From NCBI RefSeq assembly GCF_009882935.1, contig NZ_WTVA01000004.1:1-64000 (forward strand): 64,000 nt of DNA, written 5' to 3'. Numbering within the stretch: the first letter of the stretch is position 1; the number at the start of each line of letters is the position of its first letter. Under the pieces are notes generated by a model. The model was not told the origin of the DNA, made no database searches, and was given only the letters and a program-made list of their open reading frames with translations. Both the position numbers and the translations under genes were made by a program. Origin of the DNA: Sneathiella chungangensis. Lineage in GTDB: Bacteria > Pseudomonadota > Alphaproteobacteria > Sneathiellales > Sneathiellaceae. Positions 36,154-45,863 of the stretch are shown here, piece by piece.

Positions 36154-36167
36154 TTGATTTCGATCAA
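36154..36167. promoter_or_regulatory. FNR box (anaerobox) before ccoN
   Basis: TTGAT-TTCG-ATCAA is a perfect match to the FNR/FixK consensus TTGAT-N4-ATCAA. Its centre (36160.5) lies 31 bases from the middle of the -10-like TAATCT, which is the class II activator geometry (centre at about -41.5). It explains low-oxygen induction of the cbb3 operon by the FNR protein encoded just upstream. Confidence 0.9.
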
Positions 36168-36188
36168 TGCCCGGAAGCTTTCTCACCC

Positions 36189-36194
36189 TAATCT
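36189..36194 (+). promoter_or_regulatory. -10 element of the cco promoter
   Basis: TAATCT matches the -10 consensus at four of six positions and stands at the spacing expected for an FNR-activated promoter. Transcription would begin near 36202, leaving only about 14 bases before the leader frame's start codon. Confidence 0.6.
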
Positions 36195-36215
36195 GCGATT
36201 TGAGGGGGAGTTTTG

Positions 36216-36296
36216 ATGGTTTCTGCGCTTAAAGTTTGTTCCAAGCGAGGCAAATACTCCCGGAAATCTAATGCAATGGACGGAACTCGGGTATGA
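36216..36296 (+). CDS. possible 26-codon leader peptide upstream of ccoN
   Basis: An ATG with a strong ribosome-binding site (GAGGGGGAG ending 5 bases upstream) opens a 26-codon frame whose TGA stop overlaps the ccoN ATG as ATGA. The predicted peptide is basic, beginning [17 protein letters not shown]. The ccoN gene itself has only a weak site (ACGGAA), so translation of this frame may deliver ribosomes to ccoN. It is in a different frame from ccoN and I know no named family. It may be real or a chance frame; the RBS and the exact overlap argue for real. Confidence 0.45.
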   Translation: MVSALKVCSKRGKYSRKSNAMDGTRV

Positions 36297-37921
36297 ATCT
36301 GTTATGGCTCGCATTTACAATTGTCGGCGTATTGCTTGGGGTGATGCTCTCCGCGAAGGCCGCCGATCCGACGATGATGCTCCATGGGATGGTTTTCTCG
36401 CTGGCGAGTGTGCTTAGCGCTTTCGCGCTGATCGCGAGGCATTATCGGAACGCAAGCGGACCGTTGTTGGCGGATGCCAACGGCAGCGTCAATTACAACA
36501 CGGAAATCGTCAAGGCCGGGGTGATTGCCTCGACCTTCTGGGGTGTCGTCGGTTTTGCCGTTGGCCTTGTCATCGCGTTGCAGCTTGCCTTTCCGGTGTT
36601 GAACTTTGATTTGCCCTGGACAAATTTCGGGCGTCTCCGGCCGCTGCATACGTCGGCAGTGATTTTCGCTTTTGGCGGCAATATTCTGATCATGACGTCT
36701 TTCCATGTGGTGCAGCGGACTTGCCGCGCGCGGCTTGCCGGTGATATTGCGCCCTGGTTTGTTTTCTGGGGGTACCAGCTCTTTATCGTGCTGGCGGCGA
36801 CGGGCTATGTTCTTGGCGTTACCCAATCGAAGGAATATGCGGAACCTGAATGGTATGTAGATATCTGGCTGACCGTGGTGTGGGTGGTGTATCTCCTGGT
36901 GTTCCTCGGGACAATCTGGAAGCGGCAGGAAAAGCATATATATGTCGCGAACTGGTTCTATCTCGCCTTCATCGTGACGATTGCGATGTTGCATATCGTG
37001 AATAATTTGTCAGTTCCGGTCAGTCTGGCAGGCGTGAAAAGCTATTCCCTTTTTGCCGGCGTGCAGAGCGCCCTTACCCAGTGGTGGTACGGTCATAACG
37101 CGGTTGGTTTCTTCCTGACGGCGGGTTTCCTCGGGATCATGTATTATTTCATTCCGAAGCGGGTCAACCGGCCAGTCTATTCCTATCGTCTGTCGATCAT
37201 CCATTTCTGGTCGCTGATTTTCCTCTATATCTGGGCCGGGCCGCATCATCTGCATTACACCGCGCTGCCGGACTGGGCGCAAACCCTCGGCATGACCTTC
37301 TCAATCATGCTCTGGATGCCGTCCTGGGGCGGAATGATCAACGGTTTGATGACCCTCTCGGGGGCGTGGGACAAGCTTCGGACTGACCCGGTTGTCCGCT
37401 TCCTTGTTACCTCAGTCGCCTTCTACGGCATGAGTACCTTCGAAGGGCCGCTGATGTCGATCAAGGCGGTGAACGCGCTCAGCCATTACACGGACTGGAC
37501 GATCGGCCATGTGCATTCCGGCGCGCTTGGCTGGGTGGCCTATATCAGTTTCGGCGCGCTTTATTTTCTGACGCCGGTGATGTGGAAGCGCAAGTCGCTC
37601 TATTCGGACGCATTGGTCAATCTGCATTTCTGGATCTCCACGGTCGGTATCCTGCTGTATATCACCGCGATGTGGGTTTCCGGGATCCTGCAGGGCCTGA
37701 TGTGGCGCGCCTATGACGCTTTCGGCTTCCTGGAATATTCCTTCAGCGAAACGGTCGAGGCGATGCATCCTTTCTACGTGATCCGGGCCCTTGGCGGCGC
37801 CCTCTTCCTGATTGGCGCATTGATCATGGTTTATAATCTGTGGCGGACGGCCCGGGGCGATGTTCGGGCGAAGGAAGTGGGTTCACTGGTTCCGAATATG
37901 GAATTTGCGGGGGCGAGGTAA
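36293..37921 (+). CDS. ccoN: cbb3-type cytochrome c oxidase subunit I
   Basis: 542 residues with at least 12 membrane helices, the catalytic heme-copper subunit of the high-affinity cbb3 oxidase. Heme and copper ligand regions are visible: [42 protein letters not shown] and [18 protein letters not shown]. It reduces oxygen to water while pumping protons. First structural gene of the FNR-box-driven operon ccoNOQP. Length is normal for the family. Confidence 0.97.
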   Translation: MNLLWLAFTIVGVLLGVMLSAKAADPTMMLHGMVFSLASVLSAFALIARHYRNASGPLLADANGSVNYNTEIVKAGVIASTFWGVVGFAVGLVIALQLAFPVLNFDLPWTNFGRLRPLHTSAVIFAFGGNILIMTSFHVVQRTCRARLAGDIAPWFVFWGYQLFIVLAATGYVLGVTQSKEYAEPEWYVDIWLTVVWVVYLLVFLGTIWKRQEKHIYVANWFYLAFIVTIAMLHIVNNLSVPVSLAGVKSYSLFAGVQSALTQWWYGHNAVGFFLTAGFLGIMYYFIPKRVNRPVYSYRLSIIHFWSLIFLYIWAGPHHLHYTALPDWAQTLGMTFSIMLWMPSWGGMINGLMTLSGAWDKLRTDPVVRFLVTSVAFYGMSTFEGPLMSIKAVNALSHYTDWTIGHVHSGALGWVAYISFGALYFLTPVMWKRKSLYSDALVNLHFWISTVGILLYITAMWVSGILQGLMWRAYDAFGFLEYSFSETVEAMHPFYVIRALGGALFLIGALIMVYNLWRTARGDVRAKEVGSLVPNMEFAGAR

Positions 37922-37926
37922 GGAAC

Positions 37927-38652
37927 ATGTTCAGTCACAAGAAAATTGAGAAAAACTCGATCCTGATGCTGGTTCTCGTCCTGATCGTGGTTTCCATCGG
38001 CGGCCTTATCGAAATTGCTCCGTTGTTTTATCTTGAGAGCACGATCGAGAAGGTGAAGGGCATGCGCCCCTACAGTCCGCTCGAACTGGCAGGCCGGGAT
38101 ATCTATATCCGGGAAGGCTGCTACAACTGCCATAGCCAGATGGTGCGGCCGCTTCGCGACGAAGCGGAACGCTATGGCCATTATTCGCTGGCGGCGGAGA
38201 GCATGTATGACCATCCGTTCCAATGGGGTTCGAAGCGGACGGGACCCGACCTTGCCCGGGTGGGAGGGCGCTATTCGGATGAATGGCATGTAACCCATAT
38301 GAATAATCCGCGCGACGTGGTGCCTGAATCCGTGATGCCAGGCTACCCTTTCCTTGGCAAGACGCCTCTGCAGATCCCGCATGTCGCCGGTAATCTGGAG
38401 ACGAATAGAATTGTCGGGGTGCCCTATACGGACGAGATGATCGCCAATGCCGAGCGTGACCTGGCGACACAGGTCAATCCGGATGCGGATGATGTCGACG
38501 CCTTCCTGGAGCGCTATCCCAAAGCCCAGGTAAGGGATTTTGACGGCAATCCGGCCATGCTTTCCGAGCTCGATGCGCTGATTGCCTATCTTCAGATGAT
38601 GGGAACCCTTGTCGATTTCACGTCCTATGACGTGGACGCCAACAAACGGTAG
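37927..38652 (+). CDS. ccoO: cbb3-type cytochrome c oxidase subunit II (mono-heme)
   Basis: 241 residues: one N-terminal membrane anchor ([20 protein letters not shown]) and a periplasmic cytochrome c domain with CYNCH in [18 protein letters not shown], and a Met axial ligand likely in SVMPGYPFL. It passes electrons from CcoP to CcoN. It begins 5 bases after ccoN with GTAAGGA upstream of the ATG. Confidence 0.96.
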   Translation: MFSHKKIEKNSILMLVLVLIVVSIGGLIEIAPLFYLESTIEKVKGMRPYSPLELAGRDIYIREGCYNCHSQMVRPLRDEAERYGHYSLAAESMYDHPFQWGSKRTGPDLARVGGRYSDEWHVTHMNNPRDVVPESVMPGYPFLGKTPLQIPHVAGNLETNRIVGVPYTDEMIANAERDLATQVNPDADDVDAFLERYPKAQVRDFDGNPAMLSELDALIAYLQMMGTLVDFTSYDVDANKR

Positions 38653-38663
38653 GAGGGGAGTTC

Positions 38664-38813
38664 ATGGACTATCACAGCGTTTCCACCTTCGCCCAGAGTT
38701 ACGGGTTACTTTACCTCTTTGGTCTGTTCATCCTTGTGCTGATCTATGCGCTATGGCCCAAGAACAAGGAGAAGTTTGACAAGGCAGCCCAAATCCCGCT
38801 TGAGGAAGATTAA
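38664..38813 (+). CDS. ccoQ: cbb3-type cytochrome oxidase small subunit
   Basis: A 49-residue protein that starts MDYHSVSTFAQSYGLLY, continues with a single membrane helix (LFGLFILVLIYALW) and ends in a charged tail (PKNKEKFDKAA...PLEED). This is the CcoQ/FixQ pattern; it stabilises the oxidase complex. GGAGGGGAG stands just before the ATG. It lies between ccoO and ccoP with gaps of 11 bases and 1 base, as expected. Confidence 0.93.
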   Translation: MDYHSVSTFAQSYGLLYLFGLFILVLIYALWPKNKEKFDKAAQIPLEED

Positions 38814-38814
38814 G

Positions 38815-39684
38815 ATGTCCGACAAGGTTGAAAAAGACGAAATTTCCGGCACCGACACCACCGGTCATGAATGGGACGGCATCAAGGAACTTGATACTCC
38901 CATGCCGCGATGGTGGCTCTGGACGATGTATGGCACGATCATCTGGGCGATTGGTTACTGGATCGTTATGCCCGCCTGGCCGCTGGTCAGCAGCTACACA
39001 GCGGGATTCCTGGGCTATTCGTCCCGCGGATCGCTGGAAACAGAACTCGCCGAGGCGACGGCGGCCCACGCGGATGATCGTGCTGCGCTAGTGACGATGG
39101 ACCTTGGTGAAGTGAAAAACAATGCCCAGCTTTACCAGTTCGCCCTTCGCGGCGGGAAATCGGCATTTGCGGTGAATTGCTCGCAATGCCATGGGTCCGG
39201 GGCTCAAGGCGCGCCAGGCTTTCCCAATCTGAACGACGACGACTGGCTCTGGGGCGGAAGTGTCGACAAGATCTATGAGACCGTGAAATACGGTATTCGG
39301 TCGGATCACGGGGATACCCGGATAGGCGACATGCCGGCGTTTCTGACCGACGAGTTGCTCACCAAGGAGCAGATCAACGATGTCGCCGAATATGTTCTGT
39401 CACTTTCTGAAGAGAGAGACGACACCGCGGCCGTAGATCAGGGCAAGGAAGTTTTCATGGAGAACTGCGCGTCCTGCCACGGCGAAAACGCAAAAGGCAA
39501 GCAGGAATTCGGTGCGCCGAACCTGACCGATGCGATCTGGTTCTACGGCAAGGATAAGGATATCATCCTTCGAACCATTTCCAGAGGACGCGGCAATGTG
39601 ATGCCGGCGTGGGTCGACCGGTTGGATGACGCGACAATCCGTCAGCTGGCCTTGTATGTACACTCTCTCGGGGGCGGGGAGTAA
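38815..39684 (+). CDS. ccoP: cbb3-type cytochrome c oxidase subunit III (di-heme)
   Basis: 289 residues. After an acidic N-terminus (HEWDGIKELDTPMPRWW, a CcoP hallmark) comes a membrane helix and two cytochrome c domains with CSQCH and CASCH. Met ligands are likely in IGDMPAF and NVMPAWVDRL. It receives electrons from soluble cytochrome c or the bc1 complex. It starts one base after ccoQ. Confidence 0.96.
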   Translation: MSDKVEKDEISGTDTTGHEWDGIKELDTPMPRWWLWTMYGTIIWAIGYWIVMPAWPLVSSYTAGFLGYSSRGSLETELAEATAAHADDRAALVTMDLGEVKNNAQLYQFALRGGKSAFAVNCSQCHGSGAQGAPGFPNLNDDDWLWGGSVDKIYETVKYGIRSDHGDTRIGDMPAFLTDELLTKEQINDVAEYVLSLSEERDDTAAVDQGKEVFMENCASCHGENAKGKQEFGAPNLTDAIWFYGKDKDIILRTISRGRGNVMPAWVDRLDDATIRQLALYVHSLGGGE

Positions 39685-39718
39685 ATCCGTTTAACCTTTC
39701 CATTTTGGAGTAAGGGTT

Positions 39719-41179
39719 GTGGTTGATAGCTCCGTTGAGAATATTGACGTACGTCCGGTCAACAAGAAAGAGAACCGGGCGCTCTTTGCCAAGCGCGAGA
39801 AGATCCAGCCGAAGAAGGCGCGCGGAAATTTCCGCCGCCTCAAATGGATCATCATGGGCGTCACCCTGGCGATCTATTATATCACGCCCTGGATTCGCTG
39901 GGATAGGGGCGAGAGCGGACCGGATCAGGCTGTCCTCGTCGACCTTGCGCGGGAGCGGTTCTATTTCTTCTTCATCGAGATCTGGCCGCAGGAGGTGTAT
40001 TATATCACCGGACTGCTGATCCTCGCGGCGATCTCGCTGTTTCTGGTGACGTCACTGTTCGGCCGCGCCTGGTGCGGATATTCCTGCCCGCAAACCGTCT
40101 GGACAGACTTGTTCATCTTCGTTGAGCGGGCGGTCGAAGGCGACAGAAATGCCAGGCTGCGGCTCGATAAGGCTCCCATGTCCTTCTCCAAGTTCGGCAA
40201 GAGGTTGTTGAAACATACGATCTGGATGCTCATCGGCGTGCTGACGGGCGGCGCGTGGGTATTTTATTTCGCGGACGCTCCGACATTGCTTCGCGATTTG
40301 GTTACTTTCGATGCACCCCTGATCGCCTATAGCAGTGTCGCCGTCCTGACGGCCACGACATATGTATTTGGCGGCCTGATGCGCGAGCAGGTCTGCACCT
40401 ACATGTGCCCCTGGCCCCGAATTCAGGGCGCGATGGTGGATGAGGATTCGCTTACCGTCACTTATCACGCCGCACGCGGGGAGCCGCGCGGACCCCACAA
40501 GAAAGGCGAACCCTGGGCGGGCCGCGGTCATTGCATCGACTGCAATCAATGCGTGGCGGTCTGCCCGATGGGTATTGATATTCGCGATGGTTTGCAGCTT
40601 GAATGCATCAGCTGTGCCCTCTGTATCGACGCCTGCAACGACGTGATGGACAAGATCGATCTTCCGCGTGGTCTCATCGGGTATGACACTCATGCTGGAC
40701 AGTTCGACAGCAATCCCGACCGCAAGCTCAAAATCCGATTCATCCGTCCGCGTACCGTCGCCTACGGACTGATCCTTGCGCTGGTCGGATCGATCATGCT
40801 GTTCGCGTTGCTGAACCGTTCCGTCCTCGATGTCAATGTGATCCGCGACCGCAATCCGCTTTTCGTAACTCTTTCTGACGGATCGATACGGAACGGCTAT
40901 ACTGTCAAAATCCTCAACAAGATCCACGAAACCCGGCAGTTCAGAATAGACGTGGAGGGGTTGAAAGGCATAAAGGCCTGGCTGGAAACCGCCGCACCGG
41001 AGGATAAAACGATGACGGTGACCGTGCCGGCCGATGCGCTGTCAAGCTACAAGCTTTTTGTCTCTGCGCCCAGTGACAACCTCCTCGGCAAAAGTTCGGA
41101 TATCGAAGTCATTGTCACGGATTTGCAGAATGGCGAACGCGAGGTACAGGAAACGAGCTTTAAGGGACCGGATAAATGA
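39719..41179 (+). CDS. ccoG: cytochrome oxidase accessory protein CcoG (FixG)
   Basis: 486 residues: several membrane helices, the motif AWCGYSCPQTVW, a bacterial ferredoxin region with two 4Cys clusters (CIDCNQCVAVCPMGI and CISCALCIDACNDV), and a C-terminal immunoglobulin-like periplasmic domain. CcoG helps reduce copper for insertion into the cbb3 oxidase. GTG start with GGAG about 8 bases upstream. First of the assembly genes ccoGHIS, 34 bases after ccoP. Confidence 0.95.
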   Translation: MVDSSVENIDVRPVNKKENRALFAKREKIQPKKARGNFRRLKWIIMGVTLAIYYITPWIRWDRGESGPDQAVLVDLARERFYFFFIEIWPQEVYYITGLLILAAISLFLVTSLFGRAWCGYSCPQTVWTDLFIFVERAVEGDRNARLRLDKAPMSFSKFGKRLLKHTIWMLIGVLTGGAWVFYFADAPTLLRDLVTFDAPLIAYSSVAVLTATTYVFGGLMREQVCTYMCPWPRIQGAMVDEDSLTVTYHAARGEPRGPHKKGEPWAGRGHCIDCNQCVAVCPMGIDIRDGLQLECISCALCIDACNDVMDKIDLPRGLIGYDTHAGQFDSNPDRKLKIRFIRPRTVAYGLILALVGSIMLFALLNRSVLDVNVIRDRNPLFVTLSDGSIRNGYTVKILNKIHETRQFRIDVEGLKGIKAWLETAAPEDKTMTVTVPADALSSYKLFVSAPSDNLLGKSSDIEVIVTDLQNGEREVQETSFKGPDK

Positions 41180-41673
41180 GCGTGCAAACGGAAGGAAAGC
41201 AGCTGACGGGGCGTCATGTGGCGCTGATGCTGGCCGCGTTTTTTGGCCTGATGTTTGCCGTTAATGGCGCTTTTGTCTATTTCGCTCTCGGCAGTTTTTC
41301 CGGCTTGAGTGAAACGGATGCCTATAAACGCGGCCTCGCCTATAATGAAGAGATCGACCACAAGGCGCGTCAAAATGCCCGGGGATGGCAGCCCGCTTTC
41401 AGCTTCGAGCAGACAGGCGCCACCAAGGGCAGGCTGGTTCTTGACATTCGTGATGCGAATGGCGTTGCGCTCCATGATCTCGATGTCGAGGCGATCATTC
41501 GCCGCCCGGTCATTGACGGAACTGACCAGACCGTCGCATTGCGCTATGATGGATCGAAATTCACAGCGGAAATCACGCTTACAGCCCCCGGACAGTGGGA
41601 TATTTCCCTGCTGGCGACCGGTGGCGGTTATGACGAGCCCTATCGCCTGGATAAAAGAATATGGGTGAAGTAG
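41176..41673 (+). CDS. ccoH: FixH family cbb3 oxidase assembly protein
   Basis: 165 residues with one N-terminal membrane helix (ALMLAAFFGLMFAVNGAFVYFA) and a periplasmic beta domain with YNEEIDHKARQNARGWQP, typical of FixH. It assists assembly of the oxidase and interacts with it late in assembly. It overlaps ccoG by 4 bases and ccoI by 13. Confidence 0.92.
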   Translation: MSVQTEGKQLTGRHVALMLAAFFGLMFAVNGAFVYFALGSFSGLSETDAYKRGLAYNEEIDHKARQNARGWQPAFSFEQTGATKGRLVLDIRDANGVALHDLDVEAIIRRPVIDGTDQTVALRYDGSKFTAEITLTAPGQWDISLLATGGGYDEPYRLDKRIWVK

Positions 41674-43982
41674 CCCGGGCCAATCCTAATCAACTGACTG
41701 CTGGGCGAATTCATGATCCGGCAGGCGATTGCTGCGCTGGCGGGGCTATGGCGCTAGGCGACATCATTTCACCTGCGGCTGACTATGATAATTTTGTGAG
41801 TGCCGACCCGACGGCTTTCGTCGAGACGGATCAGGACGGCAATGCCATGGTGCATTTGCTGGTCGAGAACATGCATTGTGCCAACTGCATCAAGACGATT
41901 GAGCAGACCCTTCGATCCAATCCGGCAGTGATGGATGCCCGCGTCAATTTTTCCACACGCCGGCTGTTTTTGCGATGGCATCCGGAGGGCATAGATGTCA
42001 CCGATCTGGTAAAGCCCGTCATCGATCTTGGCTATCCGCTTACGCCCTACAATCCCGCGATGATGAAATCCGCCTCATCCGAAGAAAACGCGCGGCTTTT
42101 ACGGGCGCTGGCGGTTGCTGGTTTTGCGGCCGCCAATGTAATGCTGCTTTCCGTCTCCGTTTGGGCCGGGCTGTTCTCGGAGGATATGGGGCCGGCAACA
42201 CGTGACTTCCTTCACTGGGTTTCGGCCATGATTGCGCTTCCCGCCGTTGCCTATGCGGGCCAGCCGTTTTTTAATTCCGCGGCTGCGGCGCTGCGCGGCG
42301 GCCGCCTCAATATGGATGTTCCGATATCACTTGCCGTTATCCTTGCGGCGGGGATGAGTCTTGCGGAAACCGTTCAGAGCGGAGAACATGTCTATTTCGA
42401 TGCATCCGTCACGCTTCTATTTTTCCTTTTGATCGGCCGCTATCTTGATAGCGCCGCGCGCAATAAGGCGCGTTCGGCCGCAGAACGGTTGCTTCTTCTG
42501 AAGGCGGTCGCCGCGACGGTCGTCCTTCCCGACGGCAGTTGCAAAACGGTCCCAGTCGAAGCGGTGACGCCGGGATCCTGCGTCCGGATCATGGTGGGCG
42601 ACAGATTGCCCGTCGATGGAGTGGTGGCGACGGGACAGTCGGAGCTCGATGTAAGTCTTATCACGGGCGAAAGCCTTCCGACTGCCGTCAGGCCGGGCGA
42701 CAATGTGTTCGCCGGCACCCTTAACCTCAGCGCACCTCTGGAAATAGGGGCGACCAAGACAGGGGATAATACTCTGCTTGGCGATATCGTCCGGTTGATG
42801 GAGGCGGCGGAACAGGGCCGGGCGAAATACGTCCGCCTCGCGGACCGGATCGCCGGTTTCTATGCGCCGGCAGTTCATCTACTCGCAGCGGCGACTTTCA
42901 TTGGCTGGTGGATTTTTGCCGGAAGCTGGCAGAATGCCTTGATGCAGGCGGTGGCTGTCCTGATCATTACCTGCCCTTGCGCCCTCGGCCTTGCGGTGCC
43001 GGTGGTGCAGGTCGTGGCGAGCGGACGGCTGCTTACGAAGGGGATTCTGGTAAAGGCGGCGGACGGGCTCGAGCGGCTCGCGGAAATCGACACGATTGTT
43101 TTCGATAAGACAGGGACGCTTACCGAGGGTCGTCTCGATCTCATCAATCGGGAGGAAATTGCCCCCGGTGATCTGGATCTGGCGACCCGTCTTTCCCGTC
43201 ATAGCCGCCATCCGTTGGCGAGGGCTGTGGCCCGCGCCGGTTCCGGGCCGGGGCCGCATCTGGATGTGGAGGAAATTCCTGGCGAAGGGCTGAAAACCAT
43301 CTTCAAAGGTCGGGAGATCCGGCTTGGCAATCGCGCCTTCTGCGGGGTTGCGGAAACCGCCGCGTCGGAATTCGCACCGGGTCCCGAACTTTGGCTCAGC
43401 AAAGGGGACGGCGACGCTATCCTGTTTCGTTTCAGGGATCGGCTTCGTTCCGGCGCGAAAGAGACAATCGAAAAGCTGAAAGCCCGCGGGTTTGCTGTCG
43501 AGCTTCTCTCGGGCGACCGGCCCGCTGTTGTCGAGGAACTGGCGCAGGCTCTGGGGATAGACACTTGGCGCGCACAGAAAACCCCCGGAGAGAAAGTCGC
43601 CCGGCTGAAAGCGCTTTCGGAAGAGGGGTGCAAGGTTCTGATGGTGGGGGACGGGCTCAACGATGCGCCCGCACTTGCGGCGGCGCATGTATCGCTCTCA
43701 CCGGCAACCGCCGCCGATATCAGCCAGACTGCCGCTGATTTCGTTTTCCAGGGCCGTGATCTTTCTGCGGTCGGTGAAGTTATTCAGGTCGCCCGCGCGT
43801 CAAAACGGCTGATCCTGCAAAATTTCGCTCTCGCCTTTCTCTATAATTTAATTGCTGTCCCGCTCGCCGTCGGCGGAATTGTCACTCCCCTTGTTGCGGC
43901 CGTTGCCATGTCGTCCTCCTCGCTTGTGGTGTGCCTCAATTCTCTTCGTCTGCGGATGGACGGGAAAAACCCGACCCGATGA
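41661..43982 (+). CDS. ccoI: P1B-type copper-transporting ATPase (FixI)
   Basis: 773 residues. An N-terminal heavy-metal domain has MHCANC; the membrane metal site is CPC in TCPCALGLAVPV; ITGESLPT, DKTGTLTEG with the phosphorylated Asp, HSRHPLARAV and GDGLNDAPALAAAHV give the full P-type ATPase set. It exports or delivers copper for the CuB centre of the cbb3 oxidase. The ATG at 41661 lies inside ccoH; an ATG 29 codons later is an alternative. The residues between carry the pair CC (GDCCAGG), which is common in FixI N-termini. Confidence 0.95.
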   Translation: MGEVARANPNQLTAGRIHDPAGDCCAGGAMALGDIISPAADYDNFVSADPTAFVETDQDGNAMVHLLVENMHCANCIKTIEQTLRSNPAVMDARVNFSTRRLFLRWHPEGIDVTDLVKPVIDLGYPLTPYNPAMMKSASSEENARLLRALAVAGFAAANVMLLSVSVWAGLFSEDMGPATRDFLHWVSAMIALPAVAYAGQPFFNSAAAALRGGRLNMDVPISLAVILAAGMSLAETVQSGEHVYFDASVTLLFFLLIGRYLDSAARNKARSAAERLLLLKAVAATVVLPDGSCKTVPVEAVTPGSCVRIMVGDRLPVDGVVATGQSELDVSLITGESLPTAVRPGDNVFAGTLNLSAPLEIGATKTGDNTLLGDIVRLMEAAEQGRAKYVRLADRIAGFYAPAVHLLAAATFIGWWIFAGSWQNALMQAVAVLIITCPCALGLAVPVVQVVASGRLLTKGILVKAADGLERLAEIDTIVFDKTGTLTEGRLDLINREEIAPGDLDLATRLSRHSRHPLARAVARAGSGPGPHLDVEEIPGEGLKTIFKGREIRLGNRAFCGVAETAASEFAPGPELWLSKGDGDAILFRFRDRLRSGAKETIEKLKARGFAVELLSGDRPAVVEELAQALGIDTWRAQKTPGEKVARLKALSEEGCKVLMVGDGLNDAPALAAAHVSLSPATAADISQTAADFVFQGRDLSAVGEVIQVARASKRLILQNFALAFLYNLIAVPLAVGGIVTPLVAAVAMSSSSLVVCLNSLRLRMDGKNPTR

Positions 43983-44134
43983 ACGTTCTGATTTATCTCA
44001 TCCCGGTGGCACTGTTTTTAGGCGGGCTGGGTCTTGCTGCTTTTCTCTGGAGCCTCAAGAGTGGCCAATATGAGGATCTGGACGGCGCCGCCAACCGCAT
44101 TCTGATTGACGAAGAGGACGATGAAATTTCCTGA
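43979..44134 (+). CDS. ccoS: cbb3 oxidase maturation protein CcoS
   Basis: 51 residues: a single membrane helix (LIYLIPVALFLGGLGLAAFLW) followed by SLKSGQYEDLDGAANRILIDE and an acidic tail. The 'SGQYEDLDGAA.RIL.D' stretch is the CcoS signature. Required for cofactor insertion into CcoN. It overlaps the ccoI stop by 4 bases and ends the operon. Confidence 0.94.
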   Translation: MNVLIYLIPVALFLGGLGLAAFLWSLKSGQYEDLDGAANRILIDEEDDEIS

Positions 44135-44225
44135 TGCCCACTTAATCGTCTGACAAGGCTGGCAGTTTCGAATCTCTCCTGATACTGTATCTTCAAATCG
44201 AATCATCCGGGTGACGTAAGTAAAC

Positions 44226-44966
44226 ATGGCGATCTGGGGAAAAATTCTGGGCGGGGCCGCCGGGCTCCTCGTCGGCGGGCCTCTTGGCGCTCTGGTCGGG
44301 GGGTTGGCGGGCCATGCCGTCGATAAATTCCGGGAAAGCACGACGGATGCCGAGGGGGACGTCGGGCGACATCAGGTCAAACAGGTCGCGTTCACCATTG
44401 CCGTCATTGCGCTTGGCGCGAAAATGGCCAAAGCGGACGGTGTCGTCACCCGTGAGGAAATAAAGGTCTTCAAACGGGTTTTCCGTATCCCGCCGAATGA
44501 GGAAAAAAATGTTGGGCGCGTTTTCAACCTCGCGCGTCAGGACACGGCCGGATATGAAGAATATGCGGCGCAAATTTCCCGAATGTTCCGCGATACGCCG
44601 CAGTTGATGGAAGATCTCCTCCATGGCCTGTTTGCAATCGCCATGGCCGATGGGGTCCTGCATCCCGACGAAGATATATATCTTCAGAATGTCGCGGCAA
44701 TTTTTGGATTTAACGAGGCCGCCTACGCCCGAATTCGGAGTTACCATGCCAAGGACGGGGAAGGCGACCCCTATCAGATTTTAGGTGTTGCGCCCGATAT
44801 TTCCGATACGGAGCTTAAAAAAGCCTACCGCCAGCTTATTCGCGAAAACCATCCCGACAAGGTAATTGCAGACGGGCTTCCCCAGGAATTTGTCGATGTC
44901 GCCAATGCCAAGCTCGCCAAGATCAATGCGGCCTATGATCAGATCGCCAAGATACGCGGGCTCTAG
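44226..44966 (+). CDS. TerB-domain / J-domain co-chaperone (DjlA-like)
   Basis: 246 residues. A Gly-rich hydrophobic start (GKILGGAAGLLVGGPLGALVGG) is followed by a TerB-like helical domain (KMAKADGVVTREEIKVFKRVF and AIAMADGVLHPDEDIYL) and a C-terminal J domain with YQILGVAPDISDTELKKAYRQL and the HPD motif in ENHPDKV. DjlA-type proteins stimulate DnaK ATPase at the membrane. It is independent of the cco operon, about 90 bases downstream. Confidence 0.9.
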   Translation: MAIWGKILGGAAGLLVGGPLGALVGGLAGHAVDKFRESTTDAEGDVGRHQVKQVAFTIAVIALGAKMAKADGVVTREEIKVFKRVFRIPPNEEKNVGRVFNLARQDTAGYEEYAAQISRMFRDTPQLMEDLLHGLFAIAMADGVLHPDEDIYLQNVAAIFGFNEAAYARIRSYHAKDGEGDPYQILGVAPDISDTELKKAYRQLIRENHPDKVIADGLPQEFVDVANAKLAKINAAYDQIAKIRGL

Positions 44967-44981
44967 AATCGGAAACCAAAT

Positions 44982-45863
44982 TTGAAAAACAAAGATCTTG
45001 CCCTGTTGCTGCTGGTCAATCTGCTATGGGCATCCAATTTCCTGGCCGCGAAAATCGGGATGGAGGTGTTTTCGCCGCTTTTATTTACGGCGCTCCGGTT
45101 TACCCTCGTGATCATTGTTTTGCTTCCGTTCGTGTCCTTGCCGCGTGGCTATTGGCGCAAAATGATTTTGGTCGGCATCGTCATGGGGGTACTGCATTTC
45201 TCCCTCATGTTCTGGGGCCTCTCGCTGTCGCCCGACATCTCGTCCGTTGCGATCATCAACCAGACCTTTGTTCCCTTCTCGGCGCTTCTGGCAATGGTAT
45301 TTCTGAAAGAGAAAGTTGGCTGGCGCCGCTGGAGCGCTATTTTCATGGCGTTCGCGGGCGTTATGGTTATCGGGTTTGATCCGGTTATATTTGCAAACTG
45401 GCTGTCGCCGACACTTGTGATCATCGCGTCCTTCCTGGTTTCTCTTAATATGGTGATTGTGCGGACGATGCCGGGGGTCGGGGCTATTAACTTGACCTTC
45501 TGGACGGCCGCCATCGGAACGCTCCCGCTCTATTTTTTCTCATATCTGTTCGAGGGTAACCAGTTCGCCGCGATTGAGGCCGCCGGTTGGGAGGAATGGG
45601 CGGCAGTTGCCTTCTCCGCTATCGGTGCGACGGTTGTTGGTCATGGTCTTGGAAATTATCTTATCAAGCATTATCCTGTCAGCACAGTTGCTCCCTATTA
45701 TCTCTTGGTGCCGGTCTTTGCGATTATTCTCGGCGTGGTCTTCTGGGGAGATGTCATAACACTCGAACTCATGATCGGCGGGGCAATGGTGATGAGCGGT
45801 GTCACCATTATTACGTTACGATCCGCGAAGAAGAAACCGGCGAAGGTATTGGATGGCGCTTGA
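44982..45863 (+). CDS. EamA/DMT-family transporter
   Basis: 293 residues with ten predicted membrane helices in two EamA repeats (LLLVNLLWASNFLAAKIG and NLTFWTAAIGTLPLYFFSYLF begin the halves; the closing helices are PVFAIILGVVFWGDVIT and LMIGGAMVMSGVTIITL). These carriers export amino acids or metabolites; the substrate is unknown. TTG start shortly after the DjlA-like gene; the stop overlaps the amidase gene by 11 bases. Confidence 0.87.
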   Translation: MKNKDLALLLLVNLLWASNFLAAKIGMEVFSPLLFTALRFTLVIIVLLPFVSLPRGYWRKMILVGIVMGVLHFSLMFWGLSLSPDISSVAIINQTFVPFSALLAMVFLKEKVGWRRWSAIFMAFAGVMVIGFDPVIFANWLSPTLVIIASFLVSLNMVIVRTMPGVGAINLTFWTAAIGTLPLYFFSYLFEGNQFAAIEAAGWEEWAAVAFSAIGATVVGHGLGNYLIKHYPVSTVAPYYLLVPVFAIILGVVFWGDVITLELMIGGAMVMSGVTIITLRSAKKKPAKVLDGA

